DNA from: Candidatus Hydrogenedentota bacterium
GTDB lineage: Bacteria > Hydrogenedentota > Hydrogenedentia > Hydrogenedentales > CAITNO01
Assembly (NCBI GenBank): GCA_018056705.1
Contig: JAGPFE010000017.1
Coordinates: forward strand, 1-62,051
Direction: 5' to 3'
Length of the DNA stretch: 62,051 nucleotides
Of this stretch, positions 25,918-33,945 are shown piece after piece. The notes under the pieces are model-generated. The model ran no database searches. It was not told the origin of the DNA and saw only the letters and a list, made by a program, of their open reading frames with translations. Both the position numbers and the translations under genes were made by a program. Positions within the stretch are counted from its first letter, which is position 1. The number at the start of each line of letters is the position of its first letter.

Positions 25918-28019
25918 GGCGGGGACCACAGGCTGTGATAGGCCGCGAGATTGCCCAGGACCTTTTTCACGTAGTCCCGGGTTTCCTCTAGGGGAATGGT
26001 TTCGATAAACGATTCCGGCGGGAGGTGTCCCCCCGCCCGCACCCACTTGGAACAGTTTCCGGGTCCGCCGTTGTAGGCCGCCACCGCGTAAACAAGGTTT
26101 CCGTTGAACTGGTCCAGCATTTTCCGCAGGTAGGCCGCGCCGAGATGGATCGAAAATTCCGGTTCCATCAGGCGGGTCGGGGCGTCCTGGGGCAGGTCCG
26201 GATCCTTGGAGACCATCCATCGCGCGGTTTTCGGCAATACCTGCATCACGCCCACGGCGCCTGCCCGTGAAATTAGGGAAGGCCGGAAGGTGCTTTCCTG
26301 CCGCGCGACGGCCAGCAGCAGAAAGGGATCCAGGTTGTAGGCGCGGGCAAGCCGCGACACGATGGGCCAGTAAGCCACGGGATAGTCCAGGCACAGGGCG
26401 GTATCGTCCCGATCGGTGAAATCCGCGCGCTCGCCGAGGGTCAGGTTGACCACGGTATGCATGTACCCGGCGTCACAGAGGAATCCCAGCAAGGCGCGGC
26501 GATTGGCACCTGCCGGCGGAAACAGGACCAGGTGCAGGGTTTCCCACTCGCCTTCCGGCAGGCCGTGCCGGGCAAAGAACCATACCCGTTGTTCCGCTTC
26601 CGATGCGGGATGAAAGGCCGGGTCGATCCGGTGGGGCGTGGGACGATACGCCAGCAGACCCGCGGGGGCGCCCGGCAGGGAACGCGCCTCCGGGTCCTTG
26701 AGCCGGGCAACCGCCCGATGGGCCTCGTAAGGTCCGGGACCGCACGCGGCGGCCGCCTTCAGGGCCGCCTGTTGTCGCTGGATGTCATGTAAACGGCCGG
26801 CGGCCTCGGCTTCGCGCCACCGGGCCCGCGCGCGGTAATCGACCCGGGAGGTAGCCTCCGCGGCCTTTGCGTACCGTTCCGCGGCGTCGGCCCAGCGTTC
26901 GGCGTCCCTGGCCATGTCACCGAGGTTCATCCAGCACCAGAACACCCGGCCGTTCCCGGGATACCGGTCGATCACCTGTTTGTACACCGCTTCAGCCCGC
27001 GCGGTTTCCCTGGCTTCCCGCAAGCGCCCCGCCAGCCAGTAAACCGCTTCGACGGTATGGACATCATCCCCGGGTGAAATTTCCAGGAGGGCATCGACGA
27101 ACATCCGCGCGGTGTCCCAGGCGTTGCTGCCCGCGGCCGACCGCGCGCAGAAGGTCAGCCATGCTTCGAGCCACGGGTGTTCGGCGTTGGCTTCCAGGAG
27201 GTTTTTCAGGGTCGCGCGGGTCTCGGGCGCGGGTGGGTTGGTGGCTGAAAGGGCCTGCTGGAGCGCGCGCCAGGGCATCGATCCCATGCCATCGACATGG
27301 AACTGGACATTTTCCCCGTTGAACAGGGCCCTGGTTTCATCCATCATGCCTGAGCGCAGCATCGCCCGCGCGCCCAGGGCCCGCGCGTGGGGGTCGGGCA
27401 GTTTCAGCAGGGCTTCCGCCGCCTGCTTGCGACGCTGAATGAACATGCTTTCCGCGCGGGGTCGCAACAGGGAAAGGGCCGCCATAGCGGTTTCGGGCGT
27501 GGACAGCAGGTTTTCAATACGCCGCCACTCCTCGTCCTCCATGAACCACGGCATGGAAGGTAATCCGCTGAATACCTCTTTCCAGTATCGTTCCGCTTCC
27601 GCGTGGCGTCCGGTATCGGCCAGCAAGCGGGCCAGCCTGGTTTTCGCGAGCCGGGTCCATGGTGCCGGGAATTCCGGCGTATCCGCGTAACGTCGAAGAA
27701 GCTGTTCCGCCTCGCCGGCATGCCTTGCCTGTCGGGCCAGCAGGTCTGCCGCCCGGATGGCGGCATAGGGGCTGAGGGCAACCTGTTCCCGTTCCAGTTT
27801 CCGGAAGATATCGACGGCTTCATCCGGTTTTCCCGCGCGTTCCTTGGCCAGGGCGGAGAGGAACGATTCCGCGCCCGGCGGATCACCTGGCTCCACGGCC
27901 AGCGCGGTCACCGTGGTGACCAGGAGGGCGAGCAGGATGGTCCAGGTGGGTTTAAAACGCCTGGTACAGCACGCGGGTCGCGTGATGGAAGGATTCATTT
28001 TCATGCCTTGCATATCCAT
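25914..28019 (-). CDS. Soluble lytic murein transglycosylase (Slt-like)
   Basis: Periplasmic enzyme that cleaves the MurNAc-GlcNAc bond to give 1,6-anhydro ends. An N-terminal signal segment (ILLALLVTTVTALA) is followed by a long superhelical, TPR-rich region (about residues 45-500). The SLT domain comes last: ARQESTFRPSLIS with the catalytic Glu, GAVGVMQVLPKTA, and AAYNGGPGN. At 701 residues it matches Slt70-type enzymes. A start at ATG 27998 has a better ribosome site (AAGG) than 28019 and keeps the signal peptide. It lies 3 bp after the propeller gene and is coupled to the GT2-TPR gene. Confidence 0.92.
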   Translation of the reverse strand: MDMQGMKMNPSITRPACCTRRFKPTWTILLALLVTTVTALAVEPGDPPGAESFLSALAKERAGKPDEAVDIFRKLEREQVALSPYAAIRAADLLARQARHAGEAEQLLRRYADTPEFPAPWTRLAKTRLARLLADTGRHAEAERYWKEVFSGLPSMPWFMEDEEWRRIENLLSTPETAMAALSLLRPRAESMFIQRRKQAAEALLKLPDPHARALGARAMLRSGMMDETRALFNGENVQFHVDGMGSMPWRALQQALSATNPPAPETRATLKNLLEANAEHPWLEAWLTFCARSAAGSNAWDTARMFVDALLEISPGDDVHTVEAVYWLAGRLREARETARAEAVYKQVIDRYPGNGRVFWCWMNLGDMARDAERWADAAERYAKAAEATSRVDYRARARWREAEAAGRLHDIQRQQAALKAAAACGPGPYEAHRAVARLKDPEARSLPGAPAGLLAYRPTPHRIDPAFHPASEAEQRVWFFARHGLPEGEWETLHLVLFPPAGANRRALLGFLCDAGYMHTVVNLTLGERADFTDRDDTALCLDYPVAYWPIVSRLARAYNLDPFLLLAVARQESTFRPSLISRAGAVGVMQVLPKTARWMVSKDPDLPQDAPTRLMEPEFSIHLGAAYLRKMLDQFNGNLVYAVAAYNGGPGNCSKWVRAGGHLPPESFIETIPLEETRDYVKKVLGNLAAYHSLWSPP

Positions 28020-28022
28020 ACA

Positions 28023-29024
28023 TCAGAAAGAATCCAGGAACCGGAAACGCCGGATTTCGTGGGTACCGTCAGGGCAGGCCACCTCGGCGTACGCCCACAG
28101 TTCATGGTCCACCCGAACCCAGGAAGAATACCGGAAGGTGTGGAAAACGCCCGGCGTGGGACTGGCCAGCAATGGCCGCGTTGGCGTCAGGTCCACGTAG
28201 GTTACGAGGTCGAAGGTAAAGGCCACGCCGGTGAGAACGTTATACACCGGGTCCGGCCAGGCCGAGTTGGACCCTTCGTAGAAAAACACCCATCCGATGC
28301 CGGCGGGTACCACCGAGGCCGGCCGGACGAAAAAGTCGTGCCAGCCCGCCAGTGGCAGGATCGAAAGGCGGGGATCCCCGGCCGGTTGCCAGGTCCACCC
28401 GTCGTCGCTGATGAAATGAAAGATCCGCTCGTTGCGGCGCGCGTATCCGATGACCCAGCAATGCCATCGACTGCCGTCGTGAAACACCACCGGGTCCTTG
28501 TATTCCTCGGGCAGGGTATCGCGGTCCCGTTCCGCGGGCAGGGGACCGATCACGGGACGGGCCGATGCCGGGTCAAACCGGTCGGGACGGTCCGCGTCGG
28601 CGAAACGGATGATCTGCCATGGACCGTCCTGCCATGGCGCGCACCCGAACAGCGCGTATTTGCCGGACGCCGGATTGCGAACCAGGGCGGGGCGTTCAAA
28701 TCCTGGGACGCCCGCGGCCTCGCGGGTGATGGAAAGGACCCGGTCGAACCGCGCGCCATCGGCGCTCCTGAGAATCCGTAATTCATATCCCCTGCGGCCC
28801 CGTTCACCGTCGCCCCGCCGCATCCGGCAGGCCAGCCAGCAGGTGCCGTCCTCGTCCCGCAGGACGGATGGAGCGCCCGCCCACCATTCCGGGGCAATCG
28901 TGTCGGGACGGAGGATCACGTCGCAGGCCGCGGCCATCCGTTCGATCCGGTCAATGCCGGAGGTAAAAAGAGGGGGTGCCTGGGCCAGGGTGATGGCCAG
29001 GGGTATCAGCAGCAGGCTGGACAT
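28023..29024 (-). CDS. Secreted five-bladed beta-propeller glycosidase-like protein (GH43/GH130-type)
   Basis: It has a probable signal peptide (SSLLLIPLAITLAQA) and blade-like repeats: DTIAPEWWAGAPSVLRD, ERPALVRNPASGKYALFG, EYKDPVVFHDG, HDFFVRPASVV. Acidic residues at blade starts (EYKDP, EWWAG) resemble the placement of catalytic carboxylates in GH43/GH130 families, but I cannot confirm a full catalytic set. At 333 residues it is a single propeller. GGAGG precedes the ATG. It sits between glpK and slt in one transcript. A non-catalytic glycan-binding role remains possible. Confidence 0.65.
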   Translation of the reverse strand: MSSLLLIPLAITLAQAPPLFTSGIDRIERMAAACDVILRPDTIAPEWWAGAPSVLRDEDGTCWLACRMRRGDGERGRRGYELRILRSADGARFDRVLSITREAAGVPGFERPALVRNPASGKYALFGCAPWQDGPWQIIRFADADRPDRFDPASARPVIGPLPAERDRDTLPEEYKDPVVFHDGSRWHCWVIGYARRNERIFHFISDDGWTWQPAGDPRLSILPLAGWHDFFVRPASVVPAGIGWVFFYEGSNSAWPDPVYNVLTGVAFTFDLVTYVDLTPTRPLLASPTPGVFHTFRYSSWVRVDHELWAYAEVACPDGTHEIRRFRFLDSF

Positions 29025-29042
29025 CGTGTTTCCTCCGGGGGA

Positions 29043-30533
29043 TCAATCCGCCCAGTCGCGGGCCCGTTCCAGGGCGCGCCGCCACTGGTCGCGCCGGGCC
29101 AGCCGTTCCCGAGCCTCGCCGATGGGCAGGAACCGGCGGTCCTCCTCGCGGCACTGGAGCAGGGCCTGGTCATCGGGCCACACGCCGGCGGCCTGCCCCG
29201 CCAGCAGGGCCGCTCCCAGCGCGGTGGTTTCCACGATCCCCGGGCGGGCGATGGGAATGCCGCACAAGTCCGCCTGGATCTGCATGAGCAGGTTGTTGGC
29301 CGACGCGCCGCCGTCTACCCGCAGTTCCGTGATGGTGAGGCCGGCATCCTCCCGCATGGCGTCCAGGACATCGGCCACCTGCAGGGCGATGGCTTCCAGC
29401 GCGGCCCGGGCGATGTGGGCGCGGGTGGTGCCACGGGTAATGCCCACGATGGTGCCCCGGGCGCGCGGATCCCACCATGGCGCGCCCAGTCCCGCGAAGG
29501 CCGGCACAAGGTACACGCCGCCAGTATCGGGAACCGAGGCGGCCAGCGCCTCGATTTCCGGCGCGGATCCAATGATGCCCAGGCCATCCCGCAGCCACTG
29601 GACAACCGCTCCCGCGATGAACACGCTCCCTTCCAGGGCATAAGACAAGCGGCCCTGTCGTCGCCAGGCCACGGTGGTCAGCAGGTTGTTCCTGGAAGCC
29701 GGCGCACGGTCCCCCGTGAACAGCAGCATGAAACAGCCCGTCCCGTAGGTATTTTTTACCATGCCCGGTTGCAGGCAGAGTTGCCCGAACAGCGCGGCCT
29801 GCTGGTCTCCAGCGATCCCGCCGATCATGGGGCCGCCCGGCAGCATGTTGCCGTCTACCCCGCCGAGGTTTCCCGAGGAGTCGGTGACTTCGGGCAATAC
29901 CGCCCGGGGAATATCCAGGGCCCGGAGCAGGTCATCGTCCCAGTCGCCCGCGTGAATGTTGTACAGCAGCGTGCGGGAGGCGTTGGACGCGTCGGTGATG
30001 TGTCGCCGCCCCCCCGTCAGGTTCCAGGCCAGCCACGTGTCCACGGTACCGAAGGCAAGGTCGCCTTTTTTCGCGGCATCCGCGGCTCCGGGGATCTCCC
30101 GCAGCAGCCAGGCCAGCTTGGTGCCCGAGAAATACGCGTCCAGCAATAACCCCGTCCGTTCCCGGAACAGGGATTCCAGGCCATCCTGGCGCAACTGGTC
30201 ACACAGGGGTGCCGTGCGGCGGTCCTGCCACACGATGGCGTTGGCCACGGGCTTACCGGTGCGGCGATCCCACAGGAGGGTGGTTTCACGCTGGTTGGTA
30301 ATGCCCACGGCGGCCAGGTGCCCCGGCGCGATCCCCGCTTGTTCGATGGCTTTCCGGGCGACCGACAACTGGGATTCGAGGATATCTTCCGGCCGATGCT
30401 CCACCCATCCCGGCCTGGGAAACAGTTGCTCGAATTCCCGCTGGGCCGTGGCCACGGGACGGCCCGTTTCATCGAACACGATGGCCCGGGAACTGGTCGT
30501 CCCCTGGTCGAGCGCGAGTACGCAGGCGCGCAT
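29043..30533 (-). CDS. glpK: Glycerol kinase
   Basis: FGGY-family kinase: glycerol plus ATP to glycerol-3-phosphate. [16 protein letters not shown] (residues 6-21) is the phosphate loop. WVEHRPEDI and GITNQRETT are GlpK signatures, and [13 protein letters not shown] is the FGGY signature 2 region. At 496 residues it is complete. The ATG at 30533 is preceded by AAGGGAG; ATGs upstream lack this. No glpF or glpD is adjacent. It is the first gene of a minus-strand run followed by propeller, slt and GT2-TPR, but that may be chance. Confidence 0.96.
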   Translation of the reverse strand: MRACVLALDQGTTSSRAIVFDETGRPVATAQREFEQLFPRPGWVEHRPEDILESQLSVARKAIEQAGIAPGHLAAVGITNQRETTLLWDRRTGKPVANAIVWQDRRTAPLCDQLRQDGLESLFRERTGLLLDAYFSGTKLAWLLREIPGAADAAKKGDLAFGTVDTWLAWNLTGGRRHITDASNASRTLLYNIHAGDWDDDLLRALDIPRAVLPEVTDSSGNLGGVDGNMLPGGPMIGGIAGDQQAALFGQLCLQPGMVKNTYGTGCFMLLFTGDRAPASRNNLLTTVAWRRQGRLSYALEGSVFIAGAVVQWLRDGLGIIGSAPEIEALAASVPDTGGVYLVPAFAGLGAPWWDPRARGTIVGITRGTTRAHIARAALEAIALQVADVLDAMREDAGLTITELRVDGGASANNLLMQIQADLCGIPIARPGIVETTALGAALLAGQAAGVWPDDQALLQCREEDRRFLPIGEARERLARRDQWRRALERARDWAD

Positions 30534-30613
30534 GGCAGTCATCTCCCTTCCCGCCGGCATCATGGCCCGGCGACACGATCATTGTACTCAACACGCGGCA
30601 CGGCGGGCACGCG

Positions 30614-30653
30614 AAAAAAAAGCCGGACGACAGGCCCTGGCCTGTCGCCCGGC
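30614..30653 (-). terminator. Strong intrinsic terminator after the surface-protein gene
   Basis: On the minus strand, GCCGGGCGACAGGC pairs with GCCTGTCGTCCGGC (one G-T pair) and is followed directly by eight T. It stands 18 bp past the stop at 30671, a textbook Rho-independent terminator separating this gene from glpK. Confidence 0.94.
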
Positions 30654-30670
30654 GACGCGAACACGCACGA

Positions 30671-33600
30671 TCAGCGTTTCCGGGTATGCCGCGCGCCCAG
30701 GACTGCCAGGCCGATGGACAGCAGGGCAAGGCCGCTTATCCCGGCTGCCGGAATGCCCCGGTCCACGATCAGCCGGATTTGCGGCGACTGGACGGTGGTG
30801 ACCAGGTCGGTGGCCTCGCAGTAGTACAGGCCGGCGTCTTCAAGGGAAACCGGGTCGAATACCAGCGTGGTATCCGTCGCGCCGGGAATGGGTTCCCACG
30901 CCTTGGCGCCAAGGTTCCGGTACCACTGCAGGTTGGCCGTACCGACCGCGCCTTCCACCTGGACTTCCAAGGTTACCGGCGTTTCTGCTACCACGGTTAC
31001 CTGGTCTGGAGATACCAGGGTAACCTGGAGCGTGCAGTTGTCCAGCACGGTAACGGTACGGATGACCGTTTCTTCCTGCGCTTTTGAGTCGCGCGCCTTG
31101 TAGGTGACCGTCCAGGTACCCGGGGGCAGGAACCCTTCCGGTACCGCGCTCTGGATTTCCATGGTCGTGGTCACGTCCCCTTCGCACAGGTCCATGGCGG
31201 TTCCACCCGGCTCGACATAAACCTGTCCACAGTCGAGCACTATGTCGGCATCGCCATTCAGGGTGATATTCGGGGGCAGCGTGTCCACCACGGTAATCTG
31301 GATCGGTGGATCCATCAAGTCGGGTACCCTGACTTCACTAGATCCGTCAGAGGCGACGACTGCCCCAAGGTAGGTACCCTCAGCCGGGGCATTCGGATTG
31401 GTTCCGGGATAATAGAACTCCCACGCCAGGGGGACAGGATTGGCGCAATTGTCGGTAACCGTCAAGTCCGGGTAGGGTATCGGGACCCCGCACTCCGCCA
31501 GGATGGGGCTGGTGTCGTGAAGCACCAGCACGGGGGGTTCCATGTCCTGCACGTAAACCGTCATGTAATTGGTCGTGACATTCACGCCATCATCCGCCTC
31601 GTAAGCGACGCTGTAAACCCCTATGGTCGGAGAGTTCAGGTCCAGGCTGCCCAGGTCGACCACCCTGGCAGGTAATACCCCGGCGCACTGGTCATACCCG
31701 AATCGGTCAGGCAGGGTGAACGGCTCACCGCACAACGTACCGAAAGCATAGGGCGCGCCGATGGCCGGCGGAATCGTGTCCACTACGCTTACCTGCCGGC
31801 TGACCTGGGCTGAATGACCCGCGCTGTCTGTCGCGGTATAGGTGAGCGTGTAGTCGCCCGGCGTGTTGGTGTCCAGCAATCCCGTTACCGTGACCGGAAG
31901 CGTGCCGTCACACGTGTCGATGGCGACAACGCCCGGATCGTTGAACGTGAAGTGGCACTGGGCCAGCACGGAAGAACCGCCGACCAGGGACAAAACCGGC
32001 GGGAGGGTATCCTGGACGATCACGGTCCGATACGCCGTGGCCTGGTTACCCAGGGAGTCGGCAACCTGGTACGATACGAGATAGACGCCCGGGGCGCCTG
32101 TATTCACGGCGGAGGCGTTGATTACGATTGCCGCGGTGAGGTCACCGTCCCGGTTGTCATACGCGGTGGCCCCGAATTCCGTATAGGTATCTACCCCACA
32201 TTCCAGGGTTATCGAACTCGGTCCGGTCAGGGTGATCACGGGCGGCACGAAATCCAGTTCGTAGGTATGGCCGGTGGAATAGGTATTGGTAAGAAGGGAC
32301 GCCCCGAACATGTCTTCGGCGGTGGCGTTCAGCAGGTCCAGGCGAAGGACGCCTTCACCCGATAGGGTATCCAGGATCACCTGCCGCGTGGAGTTGTGCA
32401 GTTCGAAGTCATCGACGTAGTGGGCGTATGGACGCTGCGGCGTGGCAAACCCGGCCAGTCCGAAATACCAGTCGGCTTGCGGGTTCCACCCCGGGAGTTG
32501 CATGCTGCCGCAGATGGGCCGTCCATTAACCGTTACCGTGCAGAGCCCGTCATCATCCACCCCGACGGCCACGTCGATCCAGTTTCCAGCTATGTTTTCC
32601 CGGGAATAGGCGCGAGCGGATGTTCCGTTCGCGAACACCTGAATGGAAGGCGCGACTTCTGAGCCGTTCAGGTTGGTATCGAACACGACATAGAGGCCGG
32701 TGTTCGTTGTCGGGGCAATCGACTGGTAATCATTGGCATTGGGCGCGTACCCGAACCAGGCGCCCTCGCCGCTCTGGGTACCCGCCCCGTTGGTTCCACA
32801 GTACAACTTGAAGGCCGCGTAGAAAGCGCGCATGGCGGAGGGCGGCTGGAAGTACCATCCTCCCGATTCAGGGGCGCCCCCGCCCGTGGTCAGTCGAAGC
32901 ACGGAAGAACTGACGTTCGCGGAGCCCGTCAGCGTGCCGACCCCGGCCGAGCCACTGAAGGTTTCCAGTACCCGGTACGTGGGCGTGGTGACCTCGCGGA
33001 TGTTGGCCAGGGGATTGCCGGCGAGGGTGGTCAGCGTGAAGTCCGCCGGGTCCAGGTTCCGCATGGCTTCGGAGAAGGTGACGTTGTAGCCGATTTCCGT
33101 GGTGGCTCCACCCACGGGGGTAGGATCCCGCCGCGTGATGGAAATGGGCCGGGGCTCCGATGTGGACACGCTCAACGAGTCTACCCAGTGGTTATCGCTC
33201 GATGTAGCGCCCGTGCTGCCGCCGAAGGCTACCCGCCAGTCAGCCTGGGGATTCCAGCCGGGTAACGCGACGTTCTGGGCTCGAACGCGGCCATCCTGGT
33301 ACACGGTGCATCGGCCCTCCGCCGTCACGGTAATGTGAAACTGTCTAAAGCCGTTGTAGCGCAAGGTGCCATCCGAGACACTGGAATTGAGCACTAGCAC
33401 ACTGTTGTAGTAAATCTGAAACCGGTTCACTGCGGTATAAAATTTTACCCTGAGACCAGGGAACCCGCCGGCAGGCGTGTAATCGTTGCCAAAAACCGCG
33501 TCGTCTGGGATGGGGCCGTAAGCCACGCACATGCCCGTACCGTCGGGAGTAGTTGTTCCTCCAATGTACCCCGCGAAATTGATGGATAGGGTGGGCAACG

Positions 33601-33826
33601 GCTTGTTGGGCCTGGGGAGTAACAGGGTTCCCACCTGGTTGAACTGTCCGTCGTCCGTCAGGTGAATAAAGCCGCCGGCATGATAAGCGTTACCCGTCAG
33701 GATGACGGTCCCCGGTAACGTGGTAAAACTCGACGAGAACACCAGTTCGGCTGCCGCCCACGGAACCGCGAGCATAACGCATCCCAGAAACAGCACGACC
33801 CCAGAAAGAAAAGATGCCTTTTTCAT
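30671..33826 (-). CDS. Large secreted surface protein with DUF5011/HYR-like and Ig-like repeats and a C-terminal membrane anchor
   Basis: 1051 residues. A signal peptide (VVLFLGCVMLAVPWAAA) leads into two LamG/concanavalin-like segments, each with a WNPQADW...GxxG pattern (about 27-200 and 290-480). A series of about five DUF5011/HYR-like repeats follows (IECGV...FGATAYDNRDGDLT; DTxPPV linkers), then one Ig-like domain (LQWYRN ... LEDAGLYYCEATD). The tail is IPAAGISGLALLSIGLAVLG plus ARHTRKR: a proline-rich start, a hydrophobic helix and a basic end. This layout is like IPTL/PEP-CTERM sorting tails, though the exact motif differs. I infer surface display and adhesion or glycan binding. The start MKKASF has AAAGGA upstream. 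The gene has its own promoter and terminator. Confidence 0.85.
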   Translation of the reverse strand: MKKASFLSGVVLFLGCVMLAVPWAAAELVFSSSFTTLPGTVILTGNAYHAGGFIHLTDDGQFNQVGTLLLPRPNKPLPTLSINFAGYIGGTTTPDGTGMCVAYGPIPDDAVFGNDYTPAGGFPGLRVKFYTAVNRFQIYYNSVLVLNSSVSDGTLRYNGFRQFHITVTAEGRCTVYQDGRVRAQNVALPGWNPQADWRVAFGGSTGATSSDNHWVDSLSVSTSEPRPISITRRDPTPVGGATTEIGYNVTFSEAMRNLDPADFTLTTLAGNPLANIREVTTPTYRVLETFSGSAGVGTLTGSANVSSSVLRLTTGGGAPESGGWYFQPPSAMRAFYAAFKLYCGTNGAGTQSGEGAWFGYAPNANDYQSIAPTTNTGLYVVFDTNLNGSEVAPSIQVFANGTSARAYSRENIAGNWIDVAVGVDDDGLCTVTVNGRPICGSMQLPGWNPQADWYFGLAGFATPQRPYAHYVDDFELHNSTRQVILDTLSGEGVLRLDLLNATAEDMFGASLLTNTYSTGHTYELDFVPPVITLTGPSSITLECGVDTYTEFGATAYDNRDGDLTAAIVINASAVNTGAPGVYLVSYQVADSLGNQATAYRTVIVQDTLPPVLSLVGGSSVLAQCHFTFNDPGVVAIDTCDGTLPVTVTGLLDTNTPGDYTLTYTATDSAGHSAQVSRQVSVVDTIPPAIGAPYAFGTLCGEPFTLPDRFGYDQCAGVLPARVVDLGSLDLNSPTIGVYSVAYEADDGVNVTTNYMTVYVQDMEPPVLVLHDTSPILAECGVPIPYPDLTVTDNCANPVPLAWEFYYPGTNPNAPAEGTYLGAVVASDGSSEVRVPDLMDPPIQITVVDTLPPNITLNGDADIVLDCGQVYVEPGGTAMDLCEGDVTTTMEIQSAVPEGFLPPGTWTVTYKARDSKAQEETVIRTVTVLDNCTLQVTLVSPDQVTVVAETPVTLEVQVEGAVGTANLQWYRNLGAKAWEPIPGATDTTLVFDPVSLEDAGLYYCEATDLVTTVQSPQIRLIVDRGIPAAGISGLALLSIGLAVLGARHTRKR

Positions 33827-33838
33827 GTGCCTGTCCTT

Positions 33839-33856
33839 TCTACCTCTACCTCTACC
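33839..33856 (-). repeat. Hexanucleotide short tandem repeat (3 units) in a leader
   Basis: Three exact copies of GGTAGA (minus strand) lie between the promoter and the AAAGGA ribosome site of the surface-protein gene. Short tandem units in leaders of surface genes can change copy number by slippage; here the copy number is low. Confidence 0.8.
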
Positions 33857-33873
33857 TTGTTGCTCCACGAAAT

Positions 33874-33902
33874 ATAATAACACGTGCTGTGTGGAGGCAC
33901 AA
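33874..33902 (-). promoter_or_regulatory. Promoter of the surface-protein gene
   Basis: Minus strand TTGTGC (33902-33897), 17 bp, TATTAT (33879-33874), about 48 bp before the ATG at 33826. Confidence 0.55.
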
Positions 33903-33945
33903 GTTTTTTTTGTCGCGGCGGGAAGAATGCGGAAGCCATGAGGCC

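Noticed and set aside
24622..26394. 590-residue reading of the GT2-TPR gene
   Set aside because: The first 159 codons lie inside the transglycosylase coding region and look non-native. The ATG at 25917 overlaps the transglycosylase stop and starts directly at the GT2 fold.
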